The notes beneath the pieces were generated by a model. It was not told the DNA's origin. It did not search any database and saw only the letters and a list, made by a program, of their open reading frames with translations. The translations under genes were made by a program, and so were the position numbers. This document shows, one piece after another, positions 21,901 to 33,499 of a stretch of DNA of 34,723 nucleotides. Source of the DNA: Saccoglossus kowalevskii (taxonomy: Eukaryota > Hemichordata > Enteropneusta > Harrimaniidae); contig NW_003151758.1 in the NCBI RefSeq assembly GCF_000003605.2, positions 203,742 to 238,464 on the forward strand, in the 5' to 3' direction. The stretch's first letter is position 1. Each line of letters begins with the position of its first letter.

Positions 21901-24900
21901 TCATGTTTTTCATATTTTAAATGAATTCACATCTAGAAAAGGGACACACTTATAGCAGAAATTGACATATGTTAATTGTAGTGTAGTGTAGTGTACTGAA
22001 TACTGTTACTAATTGTAGATTTTAGTGAAAATTATTTATTAATATTAAAAACTGAACAATCAAGCTGGAAGTAAAATATTTTGTGTTTTTCCAAATCACA
22101 AAAAATAGTAATTTTATAATTATCTTTTATGATTTTTCTTGATATAGCGCCCTCTATAGGACAAACAAAACATCCTTTTGCAGTGTTCGATTTGCATGGT
22201 TTCAAAGCCGACCAGCCATGGCTGTTCCTATGAACCTGTGCATTCATAGGAAAAGCTGTATTGACTGATTTGATTGGACATGCCAAAGAGCTGGATCAAT
22301 AAGCGCTCTTGTAACAACAACTTGCATTAACTTCAAATTTGAACCAATCAATTTTGCCGTCTTATATGATGTCATAGTTTAACTGACATGCAATGCAACC
22401 TGCACATACGATTTCCCATAAAATGCATCACAACACTTATCTTCGCTTTCTATTTACCATGGAAACGTACCAGAGCATGCGCCACTTGTGTTTGATTTTT
22501 TTGAGAGGGAATACAGGTTTATAGTGGATCTTCTGCCAAGGTATAATGGCTGAATAAATAAACCTTGGCAGGCAAAGGTGATATATTGGTGGTAAAAAAC
22601 ACAAGAAACTACTGGTACATCTTTGAATTTTATCTTAAACTTGAACACTAAAATAAAGTGTCTAATCTAGATCATTATTCAGGGAGTCAGTGATTTATCA
22701 AATCTGCCTGACAAAAGGAGCAATTTCATCCCTGGCTTTCAATCAAACATGATGATCAATTAAATATTGAAAACATTTTAGTAAATTAAGGTAGAAGCCT
22801 ACTCATAATTTTGAGAAAGTTTTTCATAAATCACATGGCAATGTTCATTAATTTATTATGTAAAATCATGTAGCAATAAATGTCCCATGGTATTCTTTTG
22901 TGTGTTACAATTCCATAGAAGACAATGTTAATAAATAAATTCTGGGTATTTGCATTTAAACATATTTATACGGCCATTACCTGAGCTTCTCTGAACACAT
23001 AGGGTCCCATTTCTTTGGGCCTCTTGTCCAGAATCTTTTCGGCTTGTTCTTGCGGGATGTCAATTTGCAAAGGAGGTGGGATTTGTGAATCAAGGAAGCA
23101 ATGAATGACGGCTTGGATCTTCTGATGTATAATGCCATCCTCTGTATGCGCATGGTAAAGATCCTATCAATAAAACAAATACTATTCGCTATTCTATAAA
23201 AGTGTGATGTCGTACTGGTATGTGATGCGGTACTGGTATGTGATGCAGTAGTGGTATGTAATGCAGTACTGGTATGTAATGCAGTACTGGTATGTGATGC
23301 GGTATCGGTATGTGATGCGGTACTAGTTTGTGATGTGGTACCAGTATGTGATGCGTTACCAGTATGTGATGCGGTACCGGTATGTGATGCAATACCAGTA
23401 TGTGATTTGGTACTGGTATGTGATGTGGTACTGGTATGTGATGCGGTACTGGTATGTGATGCANNNNNNNNNNNNNNNNNNNNNNNNNNNNNNNNNNNNN
23501 NNNNNNNNNNNNNAGGTATGTGATGCATTACTGGTATGTGATGTGGTACAGGTATGTGCTGTGGTACTAGTATGTGATGTGGTACTGGTATGTGATGTGG
23601 TACTGGTATGTGATGTGGTACTGGTATGTGATGCAATACCAGTATGTGATGCGGTACTGGTATGTGATGCAGTACTGGTATGTGATGTGATACTGGTATG
23701 TGATGCGGTACTGGTATGTGATGTGGTACTGGTACGTGATACAATACCAGTATGTGATGCGGTACTGGTATGTGATGCAATACTGGTATGTGATGCGGTA
23801 CTGGTATGTGATGCGGTACTGGTATGTGATGCGGTACTGGTATGTGATGCGATACTGGTATGTGATGCAATACTGGTATGTGCTGTGGTACTGGTATGTG
23901 ATGCGGTACTGGTATGTGATGTAGTACTGGTATGTGATGCAATACCAGTATGTGATGCGGTATCGGTATGTGATGCGGTACTGGTATGTGATGCGATACT
24001 GGTATGTGATGCAATACTGATATGTGCTGTGGTACTAGTATGTGATGTGGTACTGGTATGTGATGTGGTACTGGTATGTGATGCAATACCAGTATGTGAT
24101 GCGGTACTGGTATGTGATGCAGTACTGGTATGTGATGTGATACTGGTATGTGATGCGGTACTGGTATGTGATGTGGTACTGGTACGTGATAAAATACCAG
24201 TATGTGATGCGGTACTGGTATGTGATGGTACCGGTGTGCAATGAAGTTCTCACATGAATTGAAAAAGTCACACGAATTTGGATATGCTCACAAAATCATA
24301 AGACCAATGAACATTTCCAGAAATTATAATGCAAATGAGTGATTCTGTGCACTAGTTTGCTGCTAGTGTCTTTGCTGTTTACGTTCATTTTTCGTTCTTG
24401 AATACACCAATAATCTAGCTCATTTCTGCAGAGATCCCCCAAATGTCCACTGCATTCATGGTTGAAATGTGTTCAATCGACATGCACATGGAACTTGTTC
24501 GATCGCATTGCGTATCACCATGCACATCATGGCAGAAATAGCTTTTCATCGAAAGTTTGCATACAAACATTCAAGATAACGATGAATTGCTTGACTTTGA
24601 CAGTGTTCTCACAGACTCTAATAATTGTATATCATAAATAACGCTGTATGTAAATTATATTGTAAGTGTGCATATTTTCGTCTTTGTTTCGTCTTTGTAA
24701 AAGTGTTGTGGAAATCAATGATGATTCATTTTGACATACAATTCTCTAAATAGTCGTTTATTTTGTGTTCGATTATCTCACCTTGTATCTTTGCACTTCT
24801 AACCAGAAGAGAACGTCGTTCTCTAAATTCTCGCCCCTCACGGACACAAACTTCCTGAAATGCATGCAGGACACTGGATTCATCAAGACTTTGCGGAATG

Positions 24901-27900
24901 CTATGATATCTCGGGATGACGACACCCATCGACTTTCCAACATCTATACAGAAGAAAGAAAATATAAATTAGTGTTAGCAATAACTGAACACCAGAGGGG
25001 GCTATCACAGCAGCCATATTGGAAACATGCATAATTATAAGTTGTGCAGTTTTATTTTCTAATCACTGCGTTACCCCGGTGACCTGTCATTCACATCCCA
25101 CATCAAGGTATAGAGGGAATTCAGGAAGAGAACGCAAAGGTTTTAATTTATCTGTGAGAGTCGATGCACTTAGAAATACCAAGTTATTATTATGGATGTT
25201 GATTGACCATTAGAAACAAATGGACTGAAAATTTGTTGTTTCTAATTTAGTTTTAAGCAAGATTTATATTTTCAGCATGATGTTGTTTAGAATATTTTTA
25301 ATGCATTTTTTTTATTTCTGTTTTAATTTTGATTTTTTTTTTAATTGGTTGAAGTCAATATATCTGACTAGTACAATACTATGACGGTGAAACTTAATGG
25401 TGAATAATGAATGGATTAGATTTCTACTCCTCTCTGAATAATAATGAGTGATAATTAACATTGCCAATGTATGTGTAAGATTTCATTTATAATATATTGC
25501 TGATTTGATGCAGGTAAAACTAACAACGCAGGGCTATTTTACACATTAGAGCCCAAATGCATTGAGTCCTAAAATTGAGGCCAAAATTTTAACCAAAATG
25601 ACAACATTTTCTTCAGTATTTAACTTGGTTATTTTGGTATTTAAATTGAACTGTTTAAAAATCATGCCATCTATTGCAAAAAAGTTGTTTTTCTCCCAAA
25701 ACGAGGTGTTTATTGGTGATACAAATTGTAATTGGGGTGTGAAACCTATAATTTCTCAAATTAATTTTTAACAGCAATTTTGGAGTGCAGTTTGTATCAT
25801 CCAATTCTCTGTTGAAAAAGTAATTTTAAACAATTTTTTGAACTTCCCTAAAATTTCACAATAATCTATGTCCAAAGAACCATGTGAGTAGTGATTATGA
25901 CAAGAACTTGATATACACTGGAGTTAACGGAAAATGTTTTTGTGAATAATTTCACTTCAAAAATAAAAATACGATAAGGATTTGAAATGAACAACCCTCA
26001 TGCATGATAATATGATGTCATGATCTGAAAATGAGATGATAATGTAGTTATAAAATTAGGCCACTTTAAATGAGTTGTTTGTTTTGCATTTGTTTACTTT
26101 GACCAATCGCCAGTCAGTCAAACAACCACGGAATTATGTATTAATAAAACAATCTGATTTAAGGAAAAAAATATGAAATCTTTCAATTGAGTGAATTGAA
26201 TGTACATTTGTATATTTGAGTTTGTGAAGAAAAAAGGGGTTTTAACTCAGTTAATTCAATATATTTTTTTTTTCGGAGGTAACGATAAAGGGTTTTAATT
26301 GGATGAATTCAAAATATTTTGTTCTTAACAGAAATAAAACAAAAAATAAAGGTATTCAATTCAGTGAATTTTAAGTGATTTTATGTTCATAAAGATAAAG
26401 GGCTTTATATTCTTGTGTTCAAAGAGAGAAAGATAAGTGGGCTTTAATTCAGTGAAGTTACTTTGCTCACTGAGTTCAGGTTGTCAAGTTAAATGAAATT
26501 AATGTATTTTTGAAAATAAATATTTAATAAATGCCTGCAAAACAAATAACTGCAGCAGCCAATGAGAAGTGCATTGATGTAATACAAGACACACAGGGAG
26601 TGTTCTAAAGATCACAAGTACCTTAATAAACAATGATTGTCGTTTCTTTTGTCGTATAAGCAATACAACTTTGTGGCAAACAGCCTGGTGTGGCATAGTG
26701 CATTAAAATAAAATTGAAATAAAGCAACAAAAATGTAAAAAAATATTGAACAAAAAAAACTGAAAACTTTGCTTGAGTGGTTTTGCATAAACCGCAAACC
26801 ATATGATATTATGAACAAATATTTCATTTGTATGCTAAAATAATAATTATAACAGAATACTAAAATTTAATATGAGAATTTGACAATGATATTTGTCCTA
26901 ATCATAAGAAGCTTGATGGAAGAAAACAGATGAATTGAAAAAGCACAGAAGTAAATAATAATAATGTTATTTTTCGGGACAGTGCAGTTGAATGACACAC
27001 ACACCCACTTACACTAAATTTCAGCAAATTCTGAAAAAATAGTGGAAAGTAAAAGAAATTATTTTCTACTTAAAAGTGGATTTGAATTTGAGAGTCTGAA
27101 GGAAAAACTGTTTAAAACAAATCATTGTCAATAATGTAATCCCTGTTTGTTATATAGGCACTAGATATTTGACTTGAAGTGGTTGCAGAATGCTGAAAAT
27201 TGTGATTTTGATTCATTTTGTTAAAAAGACTGCTATTTGGCCACCATAAAGTAGCTAGACCATGAAACAAATGCACGTGCATATGTCCTATATAATATCT
27301 GATATACGTGTGAAATTTGAACTTGAGACACCTTTCAAATTTTGATTTAACCCTCCAAGATTCTGAAATAATTGATATTTTCTCACTAACAACTTGCTTA
27401 GTTGGACAGCGGCTCCTTTGGATGACAGCGCCCTCTATGTCAGTATACAACTTATCTTACCTTCCAAACTTGTTGAGTCTTTTTGCGTTTATTCATCATG
27501 ACATCATCAACAACTTCATCCATCTTAACTTGCGGGTGTTGTCTTTCCTGGAAGTCTGACGTACAGATAAACATCGGCAGCCATCGTCTTTCAAGTCTCT
27601 CTCGTACATATTTCTGTACTTCGAGCAGTACCGGTGTCGGTGGTCTGTCTTGTAATATTTTACCCCATCCACCACCGGCTTGCATTACCTACAAACAATA
27701 TTACTCTCATATCAAAATAAATTTTTCAGACAGACTGTATTCATATTATTAAAGCGTGGTGGTCATCGTGCAGAGCGTGTTTGAATTTCATGTAAATAAA
27801 CAATGTATTTTACATGCGTTGTATACATTGCTATGAGTCCCATATTGAACAGGACATGGCGCAACGACCACCGCTCTTTAAGTACTTACATGAATTCATA

Positions 27901-30900
27901 ACTAACTGACTTTCTCTTTCACCTTATCTGATCAGATTCTCCCAAGTACAACTTGTCTCTGGGCAGAATTTAGGAATCAAATCTGCAGCCTTCTTGATAC
28001 AAGAAGCATTGCACCATACACATATTCTACATATTCAACCACTTTTCTACTGCTATTTTTACTTTTAAATATTTCAACAATTATATTATATTGAGTTTTG
28101 GATGACGTTCACACGAGTTTGACTAACAGCTGATAAAATATCATTTTTGTTCCACCTTGACCCTCCGAGCCATTGAGACAGGTCAGTTATGGATGACCAA
28201 GGCCCTCTATACAGGTGACCATTAGATATGACTTATAATTCACAAAATATTATTTATTGTCTCACCTTATTTTGTCCCTCCTTACCAGCCGGACTGTTTG
28301 GACCAAAAAAGTATTTCTTATTCAAATATTTCTGTTTAATTTCTTTGGCTTTTTCATCTCGTCTCTCGTTGTCTGAATGTGGAATCCTACGGAATGCCTC
28401 AATATCCAACCAGCACATCAGGTCCATACTGGCATAGTTATCATCTAGGGTGCACATTTTAATAGAAAACATTTATCACAAAACTCATGGTTGCCATATT
28501 ACATTTTAATTGCAGATTTGGTTTATTTCAGAGTTTCAATTTTGGTAATCATTATTATTTCAAAATCTTATTTAAGTATGCCATTAATTACTACCAATGA
28601 TTACCAGTTACAACTAGTGAGTACTGGTAACTACTAATGATTACTAGGCTCTACCAGCAATACCTTGACAAAACTAGTGGATGCTGATCACTTCTGATGA
28701 TTTCAATATGCTAGTGTTTACTATACACAACTAGTAATTACGAGAAATTGCTAGTGATTACCAGTAACTACTGATCAATATTAGTTATTATTAGACAGAA
28801 CAATTGATTAATGAAAACTAATAATTACTAATGACTACTAAAACCTAATGAGCTACTTTTTATTCGGTGTAAAATAATAATATCAAAATTAGACTCACTT
28901 AAAAATAGTCTAAACTGCTCCAATTCCAATCTGTTGTGAATCAATGTATTGAAAGAAAAGTCTTTGAATTCTTCTGGAACTCTGTCCTCTAAAGATAGGA
29001 AGTATGCTTCACGTTTTGTGTCTTCATCGATAAATTCAGGAGTTGCGACACGCTGTCAAAGAAGGAAATTGTCACAAAATATCTTTCACTTTCTTTCTCA
29101 TAAAAACAAATACAAACCAAAACATAAAATGACCATTTGGGGGCAGTACAACATTTTCTCAAAAACAAAGGCAGCAACAAAAAATGAAATCACCACTAGG
29201 GGCAGTTTAACGTTTGCCTAAAAACAATGGCAACAGCAGACACACAAAATGGCTACCAGAGGCAGAATATCATTTGCCAAAAAACAAAAACAGCAGCAAA
29301 CATCACCACTAGAGGGAAACATTTTAATTAATCATTCATTCAGTAATTTACACTCACTTCCTTAAAGAGTCCCCTTCGCTGTAACGACTTCAAATGCTTG
29401 GACTTACTGGTCTCTAGGTGGCGCTTTTCTTCAACTAATTCAATCTGTAGAATAAATGCAAGTAAATTCCAGCAAAGTTAATTACTTACTACATCTATGC
29501 ATAAAACTACTTTAGTGGCATCACCTTATGCCATCAATTAGAAAATAAACTTGCATAATTTAATTCAAAATTAATAAAAATAAAAAATATTGCATACAAA
29601 TTGGGTGAGAAAAATGATGTCACTCGAAGAATTAATTTTTGGTATTGATTTAATTCATTTATTTTCCTTTATTAGATTCTGTAAATAAACAAAATTTAAG
29701 ATGCACCCAAGTGTGGACTAAGTGACATAAAGGTGTAATTTATTGACAAATAGATAATTAGCCAAAATTTTAAATTTCATCATTATTCAGAAATTAATAA
29801 AAGACTGCATTAGTATTTAACTATACCTTCTGATAGAGTGCCTTATCACTGCCAGACATCAATGTCCATGGCATAACCAGTAACTGCAGGATGTGTTCTT
29901 CCGCGGAATCAAATAGTTCCTCAAATGGCGGGTCTATCTCTCTGTAAATCTGTTTGCGTGTATCTGAGTCGACACCGATGCTGTACTTGCAGCCTTCAAC
30001 AATGTACTTAGAATGAACAGCCTACAAGTATAGACGTAATTGAACATTTTAAAAACAAAATATATATTAATAATATCAATTTATTATTTATAATAATTTT
30101 TGTTAAATGTCCAGACACTGAATTGTTGACTCTATGTATGGGACTACTTGACAGATCTGTGTGACTATCTTTCTATCATAATAATATTATGGCAATTTAA
30201 TGTGTAATGATCTACAAAGGTGGGCCAAAGCACATGCAGACCTTAACCAAAAGTTCCCCCAAAGTTGTATCTGTTGATGATTAAATTTTACCCAATGGAT
30301 TTAGCCCCTCAATTTAGTGTGTTCACGTACCTAGGATACGACAGATGTAGTGACTGAATATTCTGCATCAGAAACTATATTCACCTCATCCTCCCTAGTC
30401 AAGTGTTAAGAGAAATACCCTGAACAAAAACACCTCTCATATTGGACTTGTATAATAAACATTATCGGTACATAAATTAAGGAGCTATGATAAAAACAAA
30501 AGTTATATGATGGCACCCCTAGAGGGCAGTATAGCCTACCTGTGCTTTTTTGTCTAGTTCATACGAGTTGAAAATTTCAGCGTAGAACTTTTCATGGTAG
30601 CTTTGTAACTCATGCCAACATTGGAGACAATTAATCCATGTCTGCAAAAAAAAAAGATGTGAAAAATATATTTTTTGTTCACATGAAATTCAAATACAAG
30701 CCGTGTGATGACTGTAGCGCTTTAACAAAATGTTATGCAATTTAATATATTTCAGTTTCACAATAGTTCAGGATTTTTTAAAGAAAATTATAGTTTTTGT
30801 TTTTTATATCTAGCTATTTGTGTTAAAAATAGCATACATGAAAGAAAGAAAAAACATTGCATTGTTATAATAGAAATTGCTCTATCAGAAGTGCATCACA

Positions 30901-33499
30901 TTTTTGTACAAAAAATCATTAAAATATTTTAATCATAGAAACAGCTTTATAATTTATGTAACCGCACACACTACTAATATATCAAATAAAGTTCACATTG
31001 AGACAATTCCACATTTCTAATTAAGAACAAATTTTGTTTCAAGATTATGAACATTCAAATGAATTCAGCAGCCAGGATGTATGAACTTTAAAGGGCGGTA
31101 GTCGTCGCACCACGCATGTGCAAGATATATGGGTCTCATATAAACAAAGATGGCGACTTTGACTATAGCGCAGATCAACAAGTACAAACTGAGACGTTAC
31201 CAGGCTTTATTAATTAGGTATTTCTTAGGTGATTGGAAGGTATCGAAGGAGTCACCGGCGGTAATTAGTGCAAGTCGCGCCCAGGTCAAACCTCATACTT
31301 GTGATTTGCATTAGAAGAGCATTGGATTGTGGGAAAATCAATGTTTATCAACACTAATGTCGCACATGTGCAGCACGACGACTGCCACCCTTTAAGGTCA
31401 CAAATTTGACCTCTGACCCATACTTACTGTATTTTCCGTTCTCTCTAAAAATGTCATGAAGAATCCACCAGCTTTATTCTCATTGTGCAGTCCCTGCAGT
31501 AGACTCTCCATCTGAGCACTTCCCAGGAACTCGCTGGAAAGACTGGAAATGCTGCTCTTGGCACTACCCGGTCGTGATCCCCTAACGGAACTGGAAGCAT
31601 GACTAGAATCTGAGTAAGCGCTGGTGGTGCTTTGTGCGGATTTCACACGGCGGCGTAGGTGTGAGCGGAAAGACGTGCTGATGAGTCACACAAGCAGGAG
31701 AGTGGGAGGAAAGGATATGGAGTAGGTAAGTAACACACAAACACACGTCAAGTTAAAATCAAAATTGGTAAGGAGACTGGCTTGTACAAATTTACAGTGA
31801 AAACCAGTGAGATTATGTCGATAAGATTGCTCTGGATGTTGTAAGATCAGAATAACTAAAATATTGTTAATTACCTGCAGACCTTTGTCTCCAGTACCGA
31901 CATACTTACATTATTTTGATGCATAAATATTTTGGAACTGTACAATAATAACAATAATTTGAAACAAAATAAGTAATACCAGTAAATTGTTCTGATCTTA
32001 CAACAGCAAACTTAATGACAAAATCTTAGTGTATTGATTGAATAAATTTAAGTCCATTAACGGTGTATAGAAATCAGTACAAGGGGCATTTATGGTAATA
32101 CAGAGCAAATACTATGTTTCTAAAACTATAAATAACATGTTTGATGGAATGAGTAAGATACTGTAGAATACTTTATTTTCGCTTGGAATTTATTTTCGCT
32201 ATTTTCGCTGAAGGGATGATTTCGTGAAAATAAAATCCAGCGAATATACTTTTTTTCCTATATTCCACATTAAACTCATGAAAAATCAGTGAAAATAAAT
32301 TCAAAGCAAAACGCCCAAAAAGCCTTTTCAGCGAAAATTAATTCCAGCGAAAATAAAGTATTCCACAGTATGTGAGATGAAAACCTTTGTTATGTGACAA
32401 ATGTATAACTCTTTAAACACCAAATTAAACTCTCCTTTCACAACAGGACATATTTTATCACAAATTTTGAATAAAATAAAATAAAATTTGCAAAATGTTG
32501 CACCAAAGTCTTGGAGGAAAAGTTATGCTATTTTAATAAAGAATTAATTTTCAGTCCTGTATTTTTTTCCTCTTTAAGATTTCCATAAATAGACCAGACA
32601 AAAAAAAAAAAACATCTTTGTGCATATCTTTTTTCAGGGGTACACATTAATTATTATGCAAATAAGTTATTATATACATATCCATTTTCAAACTAATATT
32701 AGACATTCAACAGCATGCATGTAGAAAGTTTCAATCCATTTGAGCAAACTGTTTCCATACAGATGAAACTTATTGAAGTTTAATGGTATGTAAATAAGCT
32801 AATTAATATGCACATCAAGTATTATCAAGTTTTACGATGTCTTCTGGTATGTGTTGCCATTAAAGCGAAATAGCAGATCAGTGACCTGGATGTGAGGGAG
32901 AGAAATTTAAACATGTCTATGAATAAATTATACAGAAAACCATTGGATTATTTTTTTTGTTATTTTTTATTTATAGCTATACAATTATTTACCGAGATTT
33001 TGTCATGTAATGTAACTTATCATCATCTTTGTAGTTTTGCAAAGTTTGTTGAGTGCAAATTCAAGGTCAAACAGATTGAGTATACACAGTAAAAATTCCT
33101 GGTGGATGTAGTTGAACTGAAATTGATTCACTGTGTCACGCTGAATTAATAACAAGCTGTGTGTGCCAGGCTAACAACCACAAGGTGTAAGACAACAACA
33201 ACAATACAAATCTGGTCACGGTATACTCACTTTCTACTTGATGTCGGCATAGGACTGCCCATACTCTTCACTGGGCTTCCCATACGACTGGAACCTTGTG
33301 ACTTTTTACCACTTTTAATTCTCAGCGGCGGTGATGGTACCCTCACAAACGGAGCTGGTGGGAGTTTTGGGATCATCGTTGGTGATTGCGTGATGGACTT
33401 TTCTGATGACACATGAGATGCAGCACTGGTTGGCCGCAGTACAGATATTGTTACATGCTCTAGTTCTCCTCGAGGGCTAGATGGAAGCTTAGATACCTG
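18688..33499 (-). CDS. RGS22: Regulator of G-protein signalling 22 (RGS22), 3' part, 14 exons, 5' end outside window
   Basis: Fourteen minus-strand exons join in frame to 860 codons plus stop: 33499-33231, 31677-31428, 30641-30540, 30021-29827, 29444-29358, 29052-28899, 28444-28266, 27688-27461, 24943-24782, 23163-22981, 21877-21716, 20735-20489, 19847-19731, 18935-18688. All introns are GT-AG and total length is divisible by three. In order, the product has a Ser/Pro-rich linker (1-140), an RGS-like domain (about 140-275), an RGS domain (about 333-470, with DLMCWLDIEAFRRI and KYLNKKYFFGP), a second RGS domain (about 499-625, with VLFWLEVQRYK and GPYVFREAQ), and a charged tail. Domain order and these motifs match vertebrate RGS22 as I remember it (about 1,260 residues). 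That family binds G-alpha subunits and is enriched in testis in mammals. Roughly the N-terminal third should lie upstream, beyond 34723. Confidence 0.93.
19731..19847 (-). CDS. RGS22: RGS22 exon 13 (lineage-specific charged tail)
   Basis: Thirty-nine codons plus one base of Ser/Asp/Glu/Lys-rich low complexity with KKKRLSISQDMDG. It enters and leaves in the same phase (one base), so skipping it would keep frame. No counterpart in vertebrate RGS22 that I recall. Acceptor tcatag, donor gtaaga. Confidence 0.78.
19915..20480. repeat. Pentanucleotide repeat tract in RGS22 intron 12
   Basis: On the plus strand the tract runs through CCATC-type, CAGTC/TAGTC and TATTC blocks, then 47 perfect TACTC units (20086-20320), then TATTC again, and ends in degenerate CTAGTACATTCTATT units. 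It ends about 8 bp from the exon 12 boundary. Confidence 0.95.
20489..20735 (-). CDS. RGS22: RGS22 exon 12 (acidic linker and conserved C-terminal motif)
   Basis: Eighty-two codons plus one base. It has acidic runs and WRYSNYIKALEKEEAI, which resembles the WCYSKYIEALEQE motif near the end of vertebrate RGS22. Donor gtataa abuts the pentanucleotide-rich tract of intron 12. Confidence 0.88.
20745..21715. repeat. 32-bp minisatellite filling RGS22 intron 11
   Basis: The unit is close to ATACATAAGATGACCTCTGA plus CCCAAACTATGA, about 30 copies. A higher-order repeat of about 193-195 bp (six units) is visible: AAGATGACCACTGACC recurs at 21121, 21314 and 21509. Apart from about 10 bp at the acceptor side, the array is the whole intron. 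Confidence 0.93.
21716..21877 (-). CDS. RGS22: RGS22 exon 11 (end of second RGS domain, basic coiled coil)
   Basis: Fifty-four codons in phase 0: LTVFRVLFAHWADFCNYR closes the RGS domain, then a long Arg/Glu-rich helix follows. The donor is AAG|gtcagagg, weaker than consensus, and it coincides with the first unit of the 32-bp minisatellite in intron 11. Confidence 0.9.
22533..22571. repeat. Small inverted repeat in RGS22 intron 10
   Basis: CTGCCAAGGT at 22533-22542 and ACCTTGGCAG at 22562-22571 can pair with a 19-base loop. No function inferred. Confidence 0.5.
22981..23163 (-). CDS. RGS22: RGS22 exon 10 (second RGS domain)
   Basis: Sixty-one codons in phase 0, starting DLYHAHTEDGIIHQKIQAVI and ending KEMGPYVFREAQ, with PPPLQIDIPQEQAEKIL between. 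It is very close to vertebrate RGS22. Donor gtaatg. Confidence 0.95.
23195..24237. repeat. 18-bp minisatellite in RGS22 intron 9, with assembly gap
   Basis: The unit is close to TACTGGTATGTGATGCGG, nearly 60 units including the gap. Three variant positions distinguish units. A block with the variant GTGGTACTAG at 23561 recurs at 24029, exactly 468 bp (26 units) away, with the following units in the same order. Confidence 0.95.
23464..23513. other. Assembly gap of 50 N
   Basis: A run of exactly 50 N inside the 18-bp array. True array length is therefore unknown. Confidence 0.98.
24782..24943 (-). CDS. RGS22: RGS22 exon 9 (start of second RGS domain)
   Basis: Fifty-four codons in phase 0, with ESRWVSSSRDIIAFRKVLMN and ENDVLFWLEVQRYK. 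A neighbouring frame over the same bases also stays open but lacks any family similarity; phase and domain content decide for this one. Donor gtgaga. Confidence 0.93.
26166..26480. repeat. Degenerate repeat in RGS22 intron 8
   Basis: Variants of AAAGGGCTTTAATTCAGTGA recur at about 50-60-bp spacing, roughly five times, with strong divergence. Confidence 0.5.
27461..27688 (-). CDS. RGS22: RGS22 exon 8 (end of RGS domain)
   Basis: Seventy-six codons in phase 0, beginning VMQAGGGWGKIL and containing RLERRWLPMFICTSDFQERQ, the last RGS helix. A charged linker ending TQQVWK follows. Acceptor tttgtag, donor gtaaga. Confidence 0.95.
27749..27881 (-). mobile_element. TTAA-family MITE, short form, 133 bp, in RGS22 intron 7
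   Basis: TTAA at 27749-27752 and 27878-27881. Its reverse complement matches 16417-16549 along its full length. It lies 60 bp upstream of the exon 8 acceptor. Confidence 0.85.
28266..28444 (-). CDS. RGS22: RGS22 exon 7 (RGS domain core)
   Basis: It completes the split codon to Asn and encodes DNYASMDLMCWLDIEAFRRI and then KYLNKKYFFGPNSPAGKEG. This is the most diagnostic exon for RGS22. It ends in phase 0 with a gtgaga donor. Confidence 0.95.
28580..28850. repeat. Degenerate ACTAGTGATTACCAGTAACT repeat in RGS22 intron 6
   Basis: Irregular variants of this motif recur over about 270 bp. Confidence 0.5.
28899..29052 (-). CDS. RGS22: RGS22 exon 6 (start of RGS domain)
   Basis: Fifty-one codons plus one base. 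It carries FKDFSFNTLIHNRLELEQF followed by RLFL, the first helices of a canonical RGS domain. Donor gtgagt. Confidence 0.92.
29120..29315. repeat. Approximately 60-bp tandem repeat in RGS22 intron 5, 3 copies
   Basis: Each copy has GGGGCAGT or a variant, then CAAAAACAA and GCAGCAACA, at about 60-bp spacing. Confidence 0.65.
29358..29444 (-). CDS. RGS22: RGS22 exon 5 (linker)
   Basis: Twenty-nine codons, phase 0, starting IELVEEKRHLETSKSKHLK. The IELVEE start directly after exon 4 matches the family order. Donor gtgagt. Confidence 0.9.
29827..30021 (-). CDS. RGS22: RGS22 exon 4 (RGS-like domain)
   Basis: Sixty-five codons in phase 0. It includes IDPPFEELFDSAEEHILQLL, closely like the same segment of vertebrate RGS22. 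Acceptor ttgtag, donor gtatag. Confidence 0.92.
30540..30641 (-). CDS. RGS22: RGS22 exon 3 (RGS-like domain)
   Basis: Thirty-four codons, phase 0 on both sides, with INCLQCWHELQSYHEKFY, the Trp-containing helix typical of RGS folds. Acceptor tttgcag, donor gtaggc. Confidence 0.9.
31088..31395 (+). mobile_element. TTAA-family MITE, long form, 308 bp, in RGS22 intron 2
   Basis: TTAA at 31088-31091 and 31392-31395. The termini AGGGCGGTAGTCGTCGCACC and ACGACGACTGCCACCCT pair over about 34 bp. The interior matches 14263-14569 and 1637-1904. Confidence 0.88.
31428..31677 (-). CDS. RGS22: RGS22 exon 2 (linker and start of RGS-like domain)
   Basis: It begins by completing the split codon, continues with an Arg-rich then Ser-rich stretch, and ends in a helical segment with MESLLQGLHNENKAGGFF, which opens an RGS-like domain. 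The donor is gtaagt, phase 0. A MITE ends 32 bp beyond the donor. Confidence 0.88.
32159..32370. mobile_element. TA-flanked MITE, 212 bp, in RGS22 intron 1
   Basis: It begins TACTGTAGAATACTTTATTT and ends with the complement AATAAAGTATTCCACAGTA; pairing extends about 40 bp with few mismatches and covers TTTTCGCT motifs. TA ends suggest Tc1/mariner-like target choice. No coding potential. Confidence 0.8.
33231..33499 (-). CDS. RGS22: RGS22 exon 1 of those in the window (Ser/Pro-rich linker)
   Basis: It encodes about 89 residues rich in Ser, Pro and Lys, including a stretch with repeated MGSP. It starts in phase 0 after a TTCTTAG acceptor; a second AG three bases later (exon start 33496) would also keep frame by losing one Gln. 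It ends with two bases of a codon before a gtgagt donor. Low complexity makes this the least family-diagnostic exon, but its phase fits the next one. Confidence 0.8.

Noticed and set aside
23164-24244. Long open frames of 300-370 codons on both strands through the 18-bp array
   Set aside because: Repeat artefact of the 18-bp unit, interrupted by the N gap. The minus-strand frame runs into exon 10 in the wrong frame relative to RGS22.
24726-24929. A 67-codon minus-strand frame over exon 9
   Set aside because: The frame shifted from it carries clear RGS-domain sequence and fits the splice phase, so this one is a shadow.
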